Position numbers and translations under genes: made by a program. A model generated the notes under the pieces. It was not told the DNA's origin, made no database searches, and worked only from the letters and a program-made list of their open reading frames with translations. A stretch of DNA of 34,501 bases from Candidatus Gagatemarchaeum stordalenia (GTDB lineage Archaea > Thermoproteota > Nitrososphaeria > Nitrososphaerales > Gagatemarchaeaceae), in NCBI GenBank assembly GCA_003164815.1, contig PLUF01000044.1, positions 1 to 34,501 of the forward strand, in the 5' to 3' direction. Below, one piece after another: positions 7,708 to 15,771 of this stretch (position 1 is the first letter of the stretch; every line of letters begins with the position of its first letter).

Positions 7708-7720
7708 GACATATCTAATT
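7708..7720 (+). promoter_or_regulatory. TATA-like box for the TolB_N-TPR gene
   Basis: AGACATATCTAAT lies 24-36 bases before the ATG at 7744, the normal archaeal spacing. Confidence 0.55.
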
Positions 7721-7743
7721 GAGAGCCCAAGTTCAAAGACCCG

Positions 7744-9576
7744 ATGCATGTGGAAGACATGAAGCTTGAGCCTGAGCTCGTGGACAAGCAGACAATCGCG
7801 ATCCTCCCGTTCAAGAACATGAGCTCCGATCCTGAGAACGAGTACTTCGCTGACGGAGTCACCGAGGAGCTCATAATCGCACTCTCCAGAATCGAGCGAC
7901 TCAAGGTCATATCGAGGACCTCTGCGATGCGGTACAAGACCACCTCGAAGGGGGCAATCGAGATTGCAAGAGAGCTGACCGCTGACACCCTGGTTGAGGG
8001 AAGCGTCAGGAAGGCCGCCGCCCAGGTGAGGATCTCTGTGCAGTTGATAGACGGTCGGGACGAGGGGAACCTCTGGGCACAGACATACGACAGAAAGCTC
8101 GACGATATCTTCGCGGTACAGACAGAGATAGCGGAGAAGGTCGTCGAGGCTCTGCAGGTCAAGCTGCAAGAATCGGAGAGGCGAGTCCTCAGGAAGAGGC
8201 CTACCTCAAGCTCCGAGGCTTACTCGCTCTATCTGAAGGGGAGGTTCCATCTCACCAGGTATTCAGAAGCAGAGGTCAGGAAGGCCGCGGAACTCTTCGA
8301 GCAGGCGACCAAACTCGACGACCGGTTCGCGTCCGCCTACGCGATGACCGCGCAGTGCGACATGTTCCTCGGATTCTTCGGGTTCGTCGCACCGAGCGAA
8401 GGGTTGGAGAAGGCCAGGCCTCTGCTCAGACGGGCCCTAGAGATAGATGACCGTCTGGACATTGCGCACATGCTGATGGGGAGGCTGCTCATGGACGCAG
8501 ATTGGGACTGGTCCGGCGCCGAGGCCGAGTTCAGGCGGGCGATAGAGATGAGCCCGAACAGCGCCGAGGCGCACTACCGGTACGCACTCCTCCTGAACAA
8601 CCTGCTCAGGAACGCCGAAGCGCTTGCCGAGATCAAGATTGCCGAGGGACTGGACCCACTCTCCGTGGCCGTGAGCCAGGTGGCGGGCTCGATATTCTAC
8701 TCTGCCGGAAGGAACGGCGAAGCCATAGAGAGGCTCAGGCGGGCAATCGAGATCGACCCCAACGCGGCGTTCGCGCACGACAACCTTGGCCTCGTCCTTT
8801 GTCAGGAAGGCAAGGTCGACGAAGGCCTGGGCGAAATCAAGAAGGCGCTGGAACTCGATCCGAACAACGTCGGGTTCATGACAGACCTCTGCTATGCCTA
8901 CGCGAGCGCCGGCATGACGGCCAAGGCCCGAGAGATCCTCGTCAAGGTCGAGGCGGACCAGGAGAGGAAAAACGCCGTCCATGTTCCTCCGGTGGCGCTC
9001 GCTGGGATGTTTTCCTGCACGGGGCAGACCGATAAGGCGCTACAGTGGTTGGAGAAGGCGTTCCAAGAGCACTCCCCATACCTCTGCACCCTGAACGTCG
9101 AGCGGTGGTTCGACGGAATCAGGACTGACCCCAGCTTCGTCTCGCTGCTCGGCAGGGTGGGACTGGGACAGAAGGCGACGGCACCCGGGAACACCCAGGC
9201 GACCACGGTGGAGAGCAGGACGGACAGGTTGGCGTCGAACCTTCTGAGATTGGGGTATCACCGCGTCGAAGACAAACTTTCCATTGTGTTAGGTGAGAAC
9301 GTGAGCTTCCGATTGATAGCGTACAACGAGGATAGTTCGGAATACATAGTGTGCGACTACTCCGAGCAGGCCACGAAGTCGGCCGTGGAGGGGTTCGTCG
9401 ACAAGCTAAAGCTTCTGTCGCGCTCGAACTTCGACTACAGGGTCAGGTTGGGCGTCCTGCTCTCGGACGTCGAGCCCCCGAGCGACGTGAAGGAGTACGC
9501 CAACAAGCTGGCTGGAACCAAGTATCCGCTCCATGTCGTCTCCGACCCGGACAAGGTGAGCGAAAATGTTCCTTGA
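7744..9576 (+). CDS. TolB_N-type domain plus TPR protein with an unassigned C-terminal domain
   Basis: A 610-residue soluble protein in three parts. Residues about 15-140 match the TolB amino-terminal-like region that accompanies many bacterial adenylate cyclases and CadC-type regulators: IAILPFKNMSSDPENEYFAD, then DGVTEEL, ISRTSAMRYK and VEGSVRKAAAQVRISVQLID. Residues about 150-470 contain tandem TPR helices (for example AEAHYRYALLLNNLLRNAEA and NAAFAHDNLGLVLCQEGKVD) for protein-protein contact. Residues about 480-610 form a separate alpha/beta domain with strands FRLIAYNEDSSEYIVCDY and YRVRLGVLLSDVE, which I cannot assign. The usual N-terminal effector (cyclase or winged helix) is missing. 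It overlaps the next gene by 11 bases, so a membrane partner is likely. The architecture is bacterial in style and may have been acquired by transfer. Confidence 0.85.
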   Translation: MHVEDMKLEPELVDKQTIAILPFKNMSSDPENEYFADGVTEELIIALSRIERLKVISRTSAMRYKTTSKGAIEIARELTADTLVEGSVRKAAAQVRISVQLIDGRDEGNLWAQTYDRKLDDIFAVQTEIAEKVVEALQVKLQESERRVLRKRPTSSSEAYSLYLKGRFHLTRYSEAEVRKAAELFEQATKLDDRFASAYAMTAQCDMFLGFFGFVAPSEGLEKARPLLRRALEIDDRLDIAHMLMGRLLMDADWDWSGAEAEFRRAIEMSPNSAEAHYRYALLLNNLLRNAEALAEIKIAEGLDPLSVAVSQVAGSIFYSAGRNGEAIERLRRAIEIDPNAAFAHDNLGLVLCQEGKVDEGLGEIKKALELDPNNVGFMTDLCYAYASAGMTAKAREILVKVEADQERKNAVHVPPVALAGMFSCTGQTDKALQWLEKAFQEHSPYLCTLNVERWFDGIRTDPSFVSLLGRVGLGQKATAPGNTQATTVESRTDRLASNLLRLGYHRVEDKLSIVLGENVSFRLIAYNEDSSEYIVCDYSEQATKSAVEGFVDKLKLLSRSNFDYRVRLGVLLSDVEPPSDVKEYANKLAGTKYPLHVVSDPDKVSENVP

Positions 9577-9886
9577 CACCCTCCTCGGTTCTGGTACTAT
9601 CGTCGCGGCGATAATCCTCTCGTTCGTGCCGCTGATAGAGTCGCTAGGGTCCAAGGGCGTGCGGGTCCCCGAGAAGCTGGTCAGGGACCTCGCAGAGATC
9701 GGCAAGATCTTTCTGGCCTTCGCCGTCTATACCTCGGTCGCGCTCTTCCTGGAGTACTACGTCACCAGCGACCCGGTGGAACGCCTCTATCCTATCCTGG
9801 ACGCCGCGTCGATGGCGATCTTCCTCTACATGATCTACCGGATAGTCCAGCTCTTCTCCACCCTTACGACCAAGAAGGAGAATTAG
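9566..9886 (+). CDS. Small membrane protein coupled to the TolB_N-TPR gene
   Basis: A 106-residue protein with three probable transmembrane helices: about residues 8-28 (SGTIVAAIILSFVPLIESL), 46-66 (IGKIFLAFAVYTSVALFLEY) and 78-100 (ILDAASMAIFLYMIYRIVQLF). Short charged loops and a Lys-rich tail suggest the C-terminus is cytoplasmic. The ATG at 9566 lies inside the end of the upstream gene, giving an 11-base overlap and translational coupling. It probably anchors or transduces for the TPR protein, which is inferred from the overlap only. No family recognised. Confidence 0.75.
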   Translation: MFLDTLLGSGTIVAAIILSFVPLIESLGSKGVRVPEKLVRDLAEIGKIFLAFAVYTSVALFLEYYVTSDPVERLYPILDAASMAIFLYMIYRIVQLFSTLTTKKEN

Positions 9887-10040
9887 GCTCCGCACTCCCA
9901 TCTGGAGGAGGGCTCGATGCAGGACCGAGCCTGCGCCTGCCTCCGGACCTCTCTCGATAGCGCACTGCGCATTAGCGTGAAGGCGACCGAGGGGCCGACA
10001 GCCTTTAGTCCGTCCCTGCGAACTCGGGCGCAGACCTGAA

Positions 10041-10838
10041 ATGCTCGCGGCGCTCGCTCGCAACACCGCATCGGATGGGGAAAGAACTCCCGCACCCCAG
10101 TCGGGCGATCGGCCTCGGGCGCGCGCCTCCCTATTCGTTGGGTTGCTCGCGCTGTTTCCTCTTCTTGTGGCTGTAGCCTACTTCGCGACCAGAAGCGTCC
10201 TCCCCGAGGCCTCGATGCTCAGGTTCGCAGTGTCGCAGGAGAACTTGTCGTTCACCCAGGCACAGTACTTCAACGTCACGAGCCTCCAGCAAGTCAGCGG
10301 TCAGCTCTTTCCCTCGCTGAACTCCCAGACTCTTGTTACCCCCCTCCTTCTGAACCCGCCGACGATTGAGTTCGTCGGGATTCTTCTCATCGTAGCCGTG
10401 GCGATCGTCGTTCTGATCGTGTGGAGAGGCCTCAGGACCAGGAGAGGTCGCACCTCTCCGTTCGAGGACACCGACAACCTGCTAGCAGACCAGAGGCGGA
10501 AGCTGGCAGACATTCTCGACGGCGTCGTGACCCGGCTGAACGCCGGTTCGGCCTACAGGGAGACCGTGATCCGGTGCTACAAGATGATCAGCGAACTCCT
10601 CGAGGAGAGGTCGGAGCTGGACGGGAGTGTTCTCACCGCGAGGGAGTTCAGGGAGCAGGTGACTGAGAAGCTGAAGGTGGAGTCTCCGTACCTGAATCAG
10701 CTTACCGACCTCTTTGAGGTCGCCAGATATAGCGAGGACGAGATAACGGCGGACCAATCGCGCGAAGCAGTGACTTGTCTCTCAAACCTGAGCGAGACCC
10801 TGAAGCACCCCGTACTCCTCGTGAGCGATGTTAAATGA
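10041..10838 (+). CDS. Membrane protein with C-terminal DUF4129-like domain
   Basis: A 265-residue protein with one helix near residues 30-50 (LFVGLLALFPLLVAVAYFAT), an external segment of about 65 residues, and a second helix near 113-133 (FVGILLIVAVAIVVLIVW). The cytoplasmic part (about 165-255) fits DUF4129: the helix YRETVIRCYKMISELLEE, then LTAREFREQVTEKL, and the terminal 'LTDLFEVARYSEDEIT' pattern. DUF4129 domains are typically found at the end of transglutaminase-like membrane proteins in MoxR/DUF58 operons; here the transglutaminase part is absent and a short external segment takes its place. It is the first of the genes leading to MoxR. A weak TATA-like stretch lies at about 10002-10010. 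Bases 9887-10040 hold no gene. Confidence 0.8.
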   Translation: MLAALARNTASDGERTPAPQSGDRPRARASLFVGLLALFPLLVAVAYFATRSVLPEASMLRFAVSQENLSFTQAQYFNVTSLQQVSGQLFPSLNSQTLVTPLLLNPPTIEFVGILLIVAVAIVVLIVWRGLRTRRGRTSPFEDTDNLLADQRRKLADILDGVVTRLNAGSAYRETVIRCYKMISELLEERSELDGSVLTAREFREQVTEKLKVESPYLNQLTDLFEVARYSEDEITADQSREAVTCLSNLSETLKHPVLLVSDVK

Positions 10839-10865
10839 TGGACCGACGATCCTCGAGGCATCCCC

Positions 10866-11561
10866 ATGGAGCGAGTTAGAGCCGAAGGCCACGATGCATC
10901 GGGGGGTCGGTGGCGGAGGTCCAGAAGCACCCTGGCCATCTGCGCCGTGATTGCCGCGCCTCTGGCTTTCTTCGTCTTCACGGGCAGCTTCTTGATCGTT
11001 CCAGTGGTATACGCGGTACTCTTTGTGGAGGGGGATGTCGTCATATACCTGGCGATATGGAAGAGCCAGTCAGTTGACGGCCGGAAGGTCACCGGAGGCG
11101 ATGCGGGAGGCCCTCTCGTGAAGCACTCCTTTCTGAGCGCCGGAAACGTGGAGACACTGTCATCGTACGTCAGGGGAGCGGAGAAGGGGTCTGATTTCTC
11201 GCGGAGAGAAATGGCCCGGACCTTGGCGGGCATCCTCCGGCACTCGTACTTCTTGTCTCCGAGCGGTGACGAGGGGCACCCGACCGGAGGAGATCTGACC
11301 GAAGCCTTCGGCGACGTGATAGCCCCGTACTTGGACGACCCCGTCGTAAAGGCAAAGCTAGGAGGGGTCGAAGCGGAAAGATTCAGCGGGCTAGGAACAG
11401 GCACAGGGGTGAAGCCGAGGAAGGCGGATCGCGGTCGATACCTCAAAAGCCTCGAAGGGATCGTATCGAAACTGGAGATGGACATGGATCGGTCTGGGAG
11501 CCTTGTGATGGTGCAAACGGCCGCTGGGTTGGCGCCACTACATCGGGAGGCCATGTCATGA
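10866..11561 (+). CDS. Membrane protein of the MoxR operon, unknown
   Basis: A 231-residue protein. A basic N-terminus is followed by one long or two short membrane helices at about residues 24-65 (LAICAVIAAPLAFFVFTGSF and IVPVVYAVLFVEGDVVIYLA), then a cytoplasmic part of about 165 residues with many charged helices and no recognised motif. Its stop overlaps the MoxR start (ATGA), so the two are translationally coupled. Position and topology fit the variable small membrane proteins that accompany MoxR AAA ATPases and DUF58 proteins. The function is not known. Confidence 0.72.
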   Translation: MERVRAEGHDASGGRWRRSRSTLAICAVIAAPLAFFVFTGSFLIVPVVYAVLFVEGDVVIYLAIWKSQSVDGRKVTGGDAGGPLVKHSFLSAGNVETLSSYVRGAEKGSDFSRREMARTLAGILRHSYFLSPSGDEGHPTGGDLTEAFGDVIAPYLDDPVVKAKLGGVEAERFSGLGTGTGVKPRKADRGRYLKSLEGIVSKLEMDMDRSGSLVMVQTAAGLAPLHREAMS

Positions 11562-12511
11562 GCGCGGACTCGGAACTTGAAGAGTTGCCGAGGAGAGTCA
11601 TCGATGAGGTAAGCAAGGTGATCGTCGGCAAGCAGCAGGTCCTCGAACAGGTTCTCATCGCGATACTCGCCGACGGACACCTGCTATTCGAAGACTATCC
11701 AGGGCTCGCAAAGACGCTGACCGCCCGTTGCTTCGCATCAAGCCTCGGGTGCGAATTCAAGAGGGTCCAGTTCACAGCGGACCTCCTTCCGGCCGACATA
11801 ACGGGGGGATACGTTCTCAACAGGAACACGTCCGCGTTCGAGCTGAGGAAAGGGCCCATCTTCTGCAACATACTGCTGGCGGACGAGATCAACAGAGCCC
11901 CGCCCCGGACCCAGTCCGCCCTTCTCGAGGCTATGCAGGAGCACCAGGTCACCATCGAGAACGCGACGCTCGGGCTTGATGACCCGTTCATCGTCTTCGC
12001 AACGCAGAACCCGATAGAGTACGAGGGCACCTATCCTCTCCCCGAGGCCCAACTGGACAGGTTCATCATGAAGGTCCGTATCGGATACCCCTCCCAGTCC
12101 GAGGAGGTGGAGATCCTGGACAGGAGGACGAAGAGGCAGAGCGAGGAGGCGCGGATAGCTCAGGTCGCCTCCAAGGGCGAAGTGCTCGGAATGAGGAAGA
12201 TGGTCGAGGGAGTCCACATCGACCCTGAGATCGAGAAGTACATCGTAAGCATCGTGAGCAAGACGCGCGCCCACAGCGCCGTCGAGGTGGGCGCGAGCCC
12301 GAGAGGCTCCCTCGCGGTGCTCAAGCTCTCAAAGGCGCACGCGTGGCTCCACCGCAGGAACTACGTCCTGCCGGACGACGTCAAGGCCACTGCAGTCCCC
12401 GCCCTCTCTCACCGGCTGATTCTCACCGCCGACCACTGGATAAGGGGGACGAAGCCCGAGTCTATCATCGAGAACCTGCTGGCGACGATCGAAGTGCCAA
12501 AGGCGGGATGA
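11558..12511 (+). CDS. MoxR-family AAA+ ATPase
   Basis: A 317-residue ATPase of the MoxR group, thought to act as a chaperone for assembly of protein complexes, commonly with a DUF58 or VWA partner. Visible motifs: Walker A-like EDYPGLAKTLTARCF (about residues 46-60, the MoxR form in which the loop reads G-L-A-K-T), Walker B LLADEINRAPPRTQSALLEA (about 107-126), and the sensor region FATQNPIEYEGTYPLPEAQL, followed by DRF. A C-terminal lid with GASPRGS, LAVLKLSKAHAW and the DDV box completes it. Length is normal. It begins by an ATGA overlap with the preceding gene and ends by an ATGA overlap with DUF58, giving a tightly coupled operon. Confidence 0.95.
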   Translation: MSADSELEELPRRVIDEVSKVIVGKQQVLEQVLIAILADGHLLFEDYPGLAKTLTARCFASSLGCEFKRVQFTADLLPADITGGYVLNRNTSAFELRKGPIFCNILLADEINRAPPRTQSALLEAMQEHQVTIENATLGLDDPFIVFATQNPIEYEGTYPLPEAQLDRFIMKVRIGYPSQSEEVEILDRRTKRQSEEARIAQVASKGEVLGMRKMVEGVHIDPEIEKYIVSIVSKTRAHSAVEVGASPRGSLAVLKLSKAHAWLHRRNYVLPDDVKATAVPALSHRLILTADHWIRGTKPESIIENLLATIEVPKAG

Positions 12512-13908
12512 CGAGGAAGGGAGACCCTCCTATACCGGAATCTAGCACGAGCGACGGAGGCGACAGGCCTGTCTGGGAGAGGTCCAGGACCAGCACAAGG
12601 GTGTACCTGCTCGCCTACCTCGCCGTCCTCTCCCTCGTCGGTGGCTTGTTCATCGTGCAGCCCCTCATCTTCGTCTCTGTCCCGCTGACTGTCGTCCTTG
12701 GGTTCACGGTGTTGCGGTCGCAGGACCCGAGACCGGACCTCGAGGTGCGGCGGACGACGGAGCGGGTGCGGATACGAGAGGGAGAGACCACGAGGGTGAG
12801 GCTCAGGGTGAGAAACATCGGGCCTAGGCCCGTCGCGATGCTGCAGGTAAGGGACATGGTGCACCCCGAACTGCGTGGGAGGAGCACCCGGAGCGGATTC
12901 TCGTCCTCTATGGAGGCGGGCGAGACCAAGGACTTCTTCTACGAAGTGCACGCCAACTCCTTCGGAGTGCACACTCTCGGCCCCATCTCCCTGCAGGTGC
13001 AGGACTCTACCGGGCTCTTCGAGTCTGATTCCGAGCTGAAGTCGTATTCGAAGCTTGCAGTGTTCCCGGAGACCACCGAGAGACTGGGCCACGTCGCGAT
13101 CAGGCCGCGCAGGACCAAGTCGTGGCCGGGCGAGATAGTGGCCAGGCGGGCTGGGACGGGGATGGACTACTTCAACATCAGGAGGTTCACTCCAGGAGAC
13201 CCCGTGAAGCGGATCAACTGGAGGGCATCGGCGCGACACACCCAGGAGTCCGACGAGTTTCTGGTCAATGAATACATCGCGGAGGTGGGCGCCGAGGTTC
13301 TCATCGTCGTCGACGCCGGACGAGTGTCGGGCGTGGGTCAGGACCGAAACCTCCTCGTGGAGTACTCGGTCAAGGCGGCCATCTCGATCGCGGAGAGGCT
13401 GCTGCACGACCGGAACCGCGTCGGACTCCTTACCACCGGGGAGAACCCCCGCAGGATCGCTTCAGGATACGGGAGGCGGCAGTTCGACAAGATCGCGCTC
13501 TCACTCCTCCAGCTCGAGCCCGGGGAATCGGACATCGAGTGGTGGGTCGAGCGCAGCCTGCACATGTTCTTTCCCCACATATCCCAGATAATCTTCGTCT
13601 CACCTCTCACGGACGCCAGCTCCAACGCCGCTGCTGCGGAGCTCGTTCGCAACGGCGATCGGGACGTCATCGTCGTGTCGCCGAACCCGATAGCGCTCGC
13701 CAGGCCCAGGTCCGGACGAGCGGACGCGAGGGAATGGAGAATCGCCCTCAGGCTCGCGCAGATGGAGCGCGCCATCGACATGGACCGCCTTAGGTCGGCG
13801 AACGCGCTGGTCATCGACTGGACTACCCCCGCCTCCCTTGAGGAGGTCATGGAAGTCCACAAGAGAGCGCTCTCAAAGTACTCCGCCCTTTCAGCGAGGC
13901 ACAGGTGA
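12508..13908 (+). CDS. DUF58 protein, MoxR partner
   Basis: A 466-residue membrane-anchored protein. The ATG at 12508 is chosen because it overlaps the MoxR stop as ATGA; a longer frame open from 12343 runs entirely inside the MoxR gene. Two membrane helices lie at about residues 32-68 (YLLAYLAVLSLVGGLF and FVSVPLTVVLGFTVL), then a beta-rich part of about 150 residues, then the DUF58 signature RRFTPGDPVKRINWRASAR near 230. The C-terminal half resembles a VWA-like domain with VLIVVDAGRVSG (D-x-G-x-S type site). DUF58 proteins are predicted partners of MoxR in envelope-associated processes. The gene ends in TGA, but the same frame remains open for 199 further codons. Confidence 0.93.
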   Translation: MTRKGDPPIPESSTSDGGDRPVWERSRTSTRVYLLAYLAVLSLVGGLFIVQPLIFVSVPLTVVLGFTVLRSQDPRPDLEVRRTTERVRIREGETTRVRLRVRNIGPRPVAMLQVRDMVHPELRGRSTRSGFSSSMEAGETKDFFYEVHANSFGVHTLGPISLQVQDSTGLFESDSELKSYSKLAVFPETTERLGHVAIRPRRTKSWPGEIVARRAGTGMDYFNIRRFTPGDPVKRINWRASARHTQESDEFLVNEYIAEVGAEVLIVVDAGRVSGVGQDRNLLVEYSVKAAISIAERLLHDRNRVGLLTTGENPRRIASGYGRRQFDKIALSLLQLEPGESDIEWWVERSLHMFFPHISQIIFVSPLTDASSNAAAAELVRNGDRDVIVVSPNPIALARPRSGRADAREWRIALRLAQMERAIDMDRLRSANALVIDWTTPASLEEVMEVHKRALSKYSALSARHR

Positions 13909-14070
13909 AAGGAGCTGGCAGATAGCACCGAAGGCCACAGAGAGGTATCGACCAAGGGCCGTCGCTCCTCAACTGGAACCGGGGGATTAGCCATCTCCCC
14001 CGAGGCGTTCTCCTTCCTGCTCTTCTGCGCGCTCTCGCTCTCCGCTGTCGCTCTCTTCCCTGGTTACTAC

Positions 14071-14508
14071 TTGGTTTTCCTGTTGATCTTGACGATCGAC
14101 GGGCTCGCGACGCTCGCCAACAGCGACAGCACCGTGGACATCGACCGCTCGACCTTCTTCCTGGCGCTCCTCGTCCTGTCGGTCGCACAAGGTCCGGGCA
14201 ACCTCTTCTTCCTGTTTCTCGAAGTCGCGCTCGTAGTCGCCGCGCTCGACTTCTCCTTCTTGCTGAGGAGGGTACGCGGCACTGTCGTCGACCCGTCGGT
14301 TCTCAGGAACAGGCTCCGGTCCTATGCATACACAGTCATCCCAGCGTTCCTGCTCTCATACTCGCTCACCTTCCTTTCTTCCTTCGTGTCCGAGGTCGCC
14401 CTCCCCGACCCTGTCATCCTGCTGGCCGCGTCTGCCACGGCGGCGCTCTTCGTCATCTACTTTGTGTCCAGGTTCCTCTCCTCGCGGGCAGCAGTGGGCC
14501 GACGATAG
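14071..14508 (+). CDS. Multi-pass membrane protein after DUF58, start uncertain
   Basis: From the TTG at 14071 this gives 145 residues with about four hydrophobic helices. The open frame, however, extends upstream without a stop to the DUF58 TGA (13906-13908). The segment before the TTG encodes another strong membrane helix (FSFLLFCALSLSAVALFPGY), so the real protein is probably longer, about 170-199 residues, but there is no ATG, GTG or TTG in that upstream part. A rare start such as CTG 13915 (preceded by AAAGGAG) or ATC 13993, or readthrough of the TGA, would be needed. It continues the MoxR operon; proteins of this type probably form the membrane part of the assembly. No family recognised. 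Confidence 0.6.
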   Translation: MVFLLILTIDGLATLANSDSTVDIDRSTFFLALLVLSVAQGPGNLFFLFLEVALVVAALDFSFLLRRVRGTVVDPSVLRNRLRSYAYTVIPAFLLSYSLTFLSSFVSEVALPDPVILLAASATAALFVIYFVSRFLSSRAAVGRR

Positions 14509-14544
14509 GCGAACCTGGAAGCCTGGGCACGGGCCGACACAGAC

Positions 14545-14709
14545 TTGTCGTCAGAACTGCTGGCGCGAATCGGACTTTCGTGTCTCGCTGCCACAGCTCC
14601 GAGTTGTATTCCACGCGAACCTGCGGGCCGGCGCAGGTCTGCGCCCCCAGGCAAGGTGACCGATGGAGAGAAGAAGCTCCTGAAGAAGTGGAAGGCCGGC
14701 TCCGGGTAA
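14545..14709 (+). CDS. Possible small basic protein (54 aa)
   Basis: Directly after the membrane protein's TAG stop the same frame stays open to a TAA at 14707-14709. A TTG at 14545 would give 54 residues, containing two Cys (SCLAATAPSC) and ending in a Lys-rich, coding-looking tail (KVTDGEKKLLKKWKAGSG). There is no ATG, and the middle part has weak coding character, so this may be a degraded or partly frameshifted zinc-ribbon-like gene or no gene at all. It is included because the C-terminal 18 codons look genuinely coding. Confidence 0.25.
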   Translation: MSSELLARIGLSCLAATAPSCIPREPAGRRRSAPPGKVTDGEKKLLKKWKAGSG

Positions 14710-14710
14710 G

Positions 14711-14720
14711 GTTATATATC
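14711..14720 (+). promoter_or_regulatory. TATA box of the ArsR-like regulator gene
   Basis: GTTATATATC, the clearest TATA box in the window, 25-34 bases before the ATG at 14745. It predicts a leaderless or nearly leaderless transcript. Confidence 0.7.
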
Positions 14721-14744
14721 TCGGTCAACCATTTTCGTTAAGGA

Positions 14745-15443
14745 ATGGCTACTTCGCCCCGGCCGGATGCAGCATCAGAGAACCTCACCGAGGAAGACGG
14801 TCTGGACTCTATCCTGCTCGCCATCGAGAACCCTGTCCGCCGGAAGATCATCAGAAGACTGAGCAAGCAGCCCAGCTACCAGCTCCAGATCTCGAAGGAA
14901 CTAGGCTTCAGCCAGCAGTTGGTCGCGAAACATCTCGACGCTATGGAGGGGACCGGACTGGTCTCATCATTGATGGAGAACAGCCCTCACGGACCGCGGC
15001 GGAGGGAGTATCTCCTGAACAGGAGCATATCGCTCAGTATCGACTTCGCACCTAACCTCTTCAGGGCGAGGCTCTTCTCCTTCGATTCTCCCGAGATCGA
15101 GGCAGGGGGAGACTCCAACGACCTCTTCAGGAGCCTCAATGACGTATCCAAGCGCCCCGAGGAGAGCGGGAAGATGCGGCCGCTGGGCTCCCTGATCTCC
15201 GAGATAGACAAGAGGCTTGCGAACATTCAGGATGAGCGGTCGGTGTTGCTCTACGTCAGACACCTCGCGATGAAGGAGGTCGCAAAGGCCATCAGCGGTA
15301 TGCCCATGACTTGGGACGAGAAGAAGGCTCTCTATCAGCTGATCAACGAACGCGAGAACAGCGTTGAAGGAATCTCGAGGACTCTCAAGCTCAGGGAAGA
15401 GTGGGTACGAGAGGTCATCGCGAACCTGCAACGGAACCTCTAG
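14745..15443 (+). CDS. ArsR-like winged-helix transcriptional regulator
   Basis: A 232-residue cytoplasmic protein. Residues about 22-95 form an archaeal ArsR-type winged helix: LAIENPVRRKIIRRLSKQPS, then the recognition region LQISKELGFSQQLVAKHLDA, MEGTGLVSS and a wing with PRRREYLLNRS. The phrase 'I.NPVRRKIIRRLS....yqLqIskeLg.SQQlV.KHL..Me..GLv' is characteristic of a group of archaeal regulators. The C-terminal half (about 125-232) is helical and includes a second small helix-turn-helix-like segment near the end (SVEGISRTLKLREEWVREVI). No metal-binding Cys pair is seen, so a metal-sensing role is not supported. It stands alone behind its own strong promoter. Confidence 0.88.
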   Translation: MATSPRPDAASENLTEEDGLDSILLAIENPVRRKIIRRLSKQPSYQLQISKELGFSQQLVAKHLDAMEGTGLVSSLMENSPHGPRRREYLLNRSISLSIDFAPNLFRARLFSFDSPEIEAGGDSNDLFRSLNDVSKRPEESGKMRPLGSLISEIDKRLANIQDERSVLLYVRHLAMKEVAKAISGMPMTWDEKKALYQLINERENSVEGISRTLKLREEWVREVIANLQRNL

Positions 15444-15453
15444 TCGCATTCTC

Positions 15454-15459
15454 AAAAAA
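15454..15459 (-). terminator. T-run terminator after the 55-residue gene
   Basis: On the minus strand a run of six T lies about 43 bases beyond the stop of the small gene (15502-15669). Archaeal terminators are typically short U-runs, so this fits. Confidence 0.4.
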
Positions 15460-15501
15460 GAGGAGAAGGGGTTTCTTCCCCGGTGGGAAGATTACGACTG
15501 A

Positions 15502-15669
15502 TTAAGCCTGGAAGGTCGTTTGTGGAACCCCGAGCTGCGCCTGAAGCGTCCTGATCCGCTCGGAGTATTCCTTCAGCCTGACCGCGTCGTTCTGGACCTT
15601 GGCAATCTTGTATGCCTTCCATGCCTTCCTCAGTGCCCCCCACGTCTGGCCGGTTGTGTAGGTACTCAT
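15502..15669 (-). CDS. 55-residue charged helical protein
   Basis: A complete small frame from ATG (15669) to TAA (15502), 55 residues. The sequence starts MSTYTTGQTWGALRKAWKAY and continues as a strongly amphipathic, Lys/Arg/Glu-rich helix (LKEYSERIRTLQAQLGV). Codon use is GC-ending like the neighbours, and a TATA-like box (15703-15713, minus strand CCAAAATAACTG) and a T-run terminator flank it. It lies between the regulator and the TatA-like gene on the same strand as the latter. The family is unknown; a small helical partner of the TatA-like protein, or a nucleic-acid-binding protein, is possible but unproven. Confidence 0.6.
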   Translation of the reverse strand: MSTYTTGQTWGALRKAWKAYKIAKVQNDAVRLKEYSERIRTLQAQLGVPQTTFQA

Positions 15670-15702
15670 CTTTATTTTACCTCGTAGGACGATAGGGTCG
15701 CG

Positions 15703-15713
15703 CAGTTATTTTG
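15703..15713 (-). promoter_or_regulatory. TATA-like box of the 55-residue gene
   Basis: Minus strand CCAAAATAACTG lies 34-44 bases before the ATG at 15669, leaving a short leader. A second AT-rich patch directly before the ATG (15671-15680) is too close to serve as a TATA box. Confidence 0.4.
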
Positions 15714-15771
15714 GGGACGGAGTCTAGAGAACTTGAGCAGTCGCTGCGAAGAGATTCAACCCGTCGGGGGG

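Noticed and set aside
10697-11680. 327-residue antisense frame across the MoxR operon
   Set aside because: Ser/Arg/Pro-rich translation without domains, opposite well-coupled operon genes.
12343-12507. Longer DUF58 start
   Set aside because: This part lies wholly inside the MoxR coding region in another frame, and ATG 12508 overlaps the MoxR stop as ATGA.
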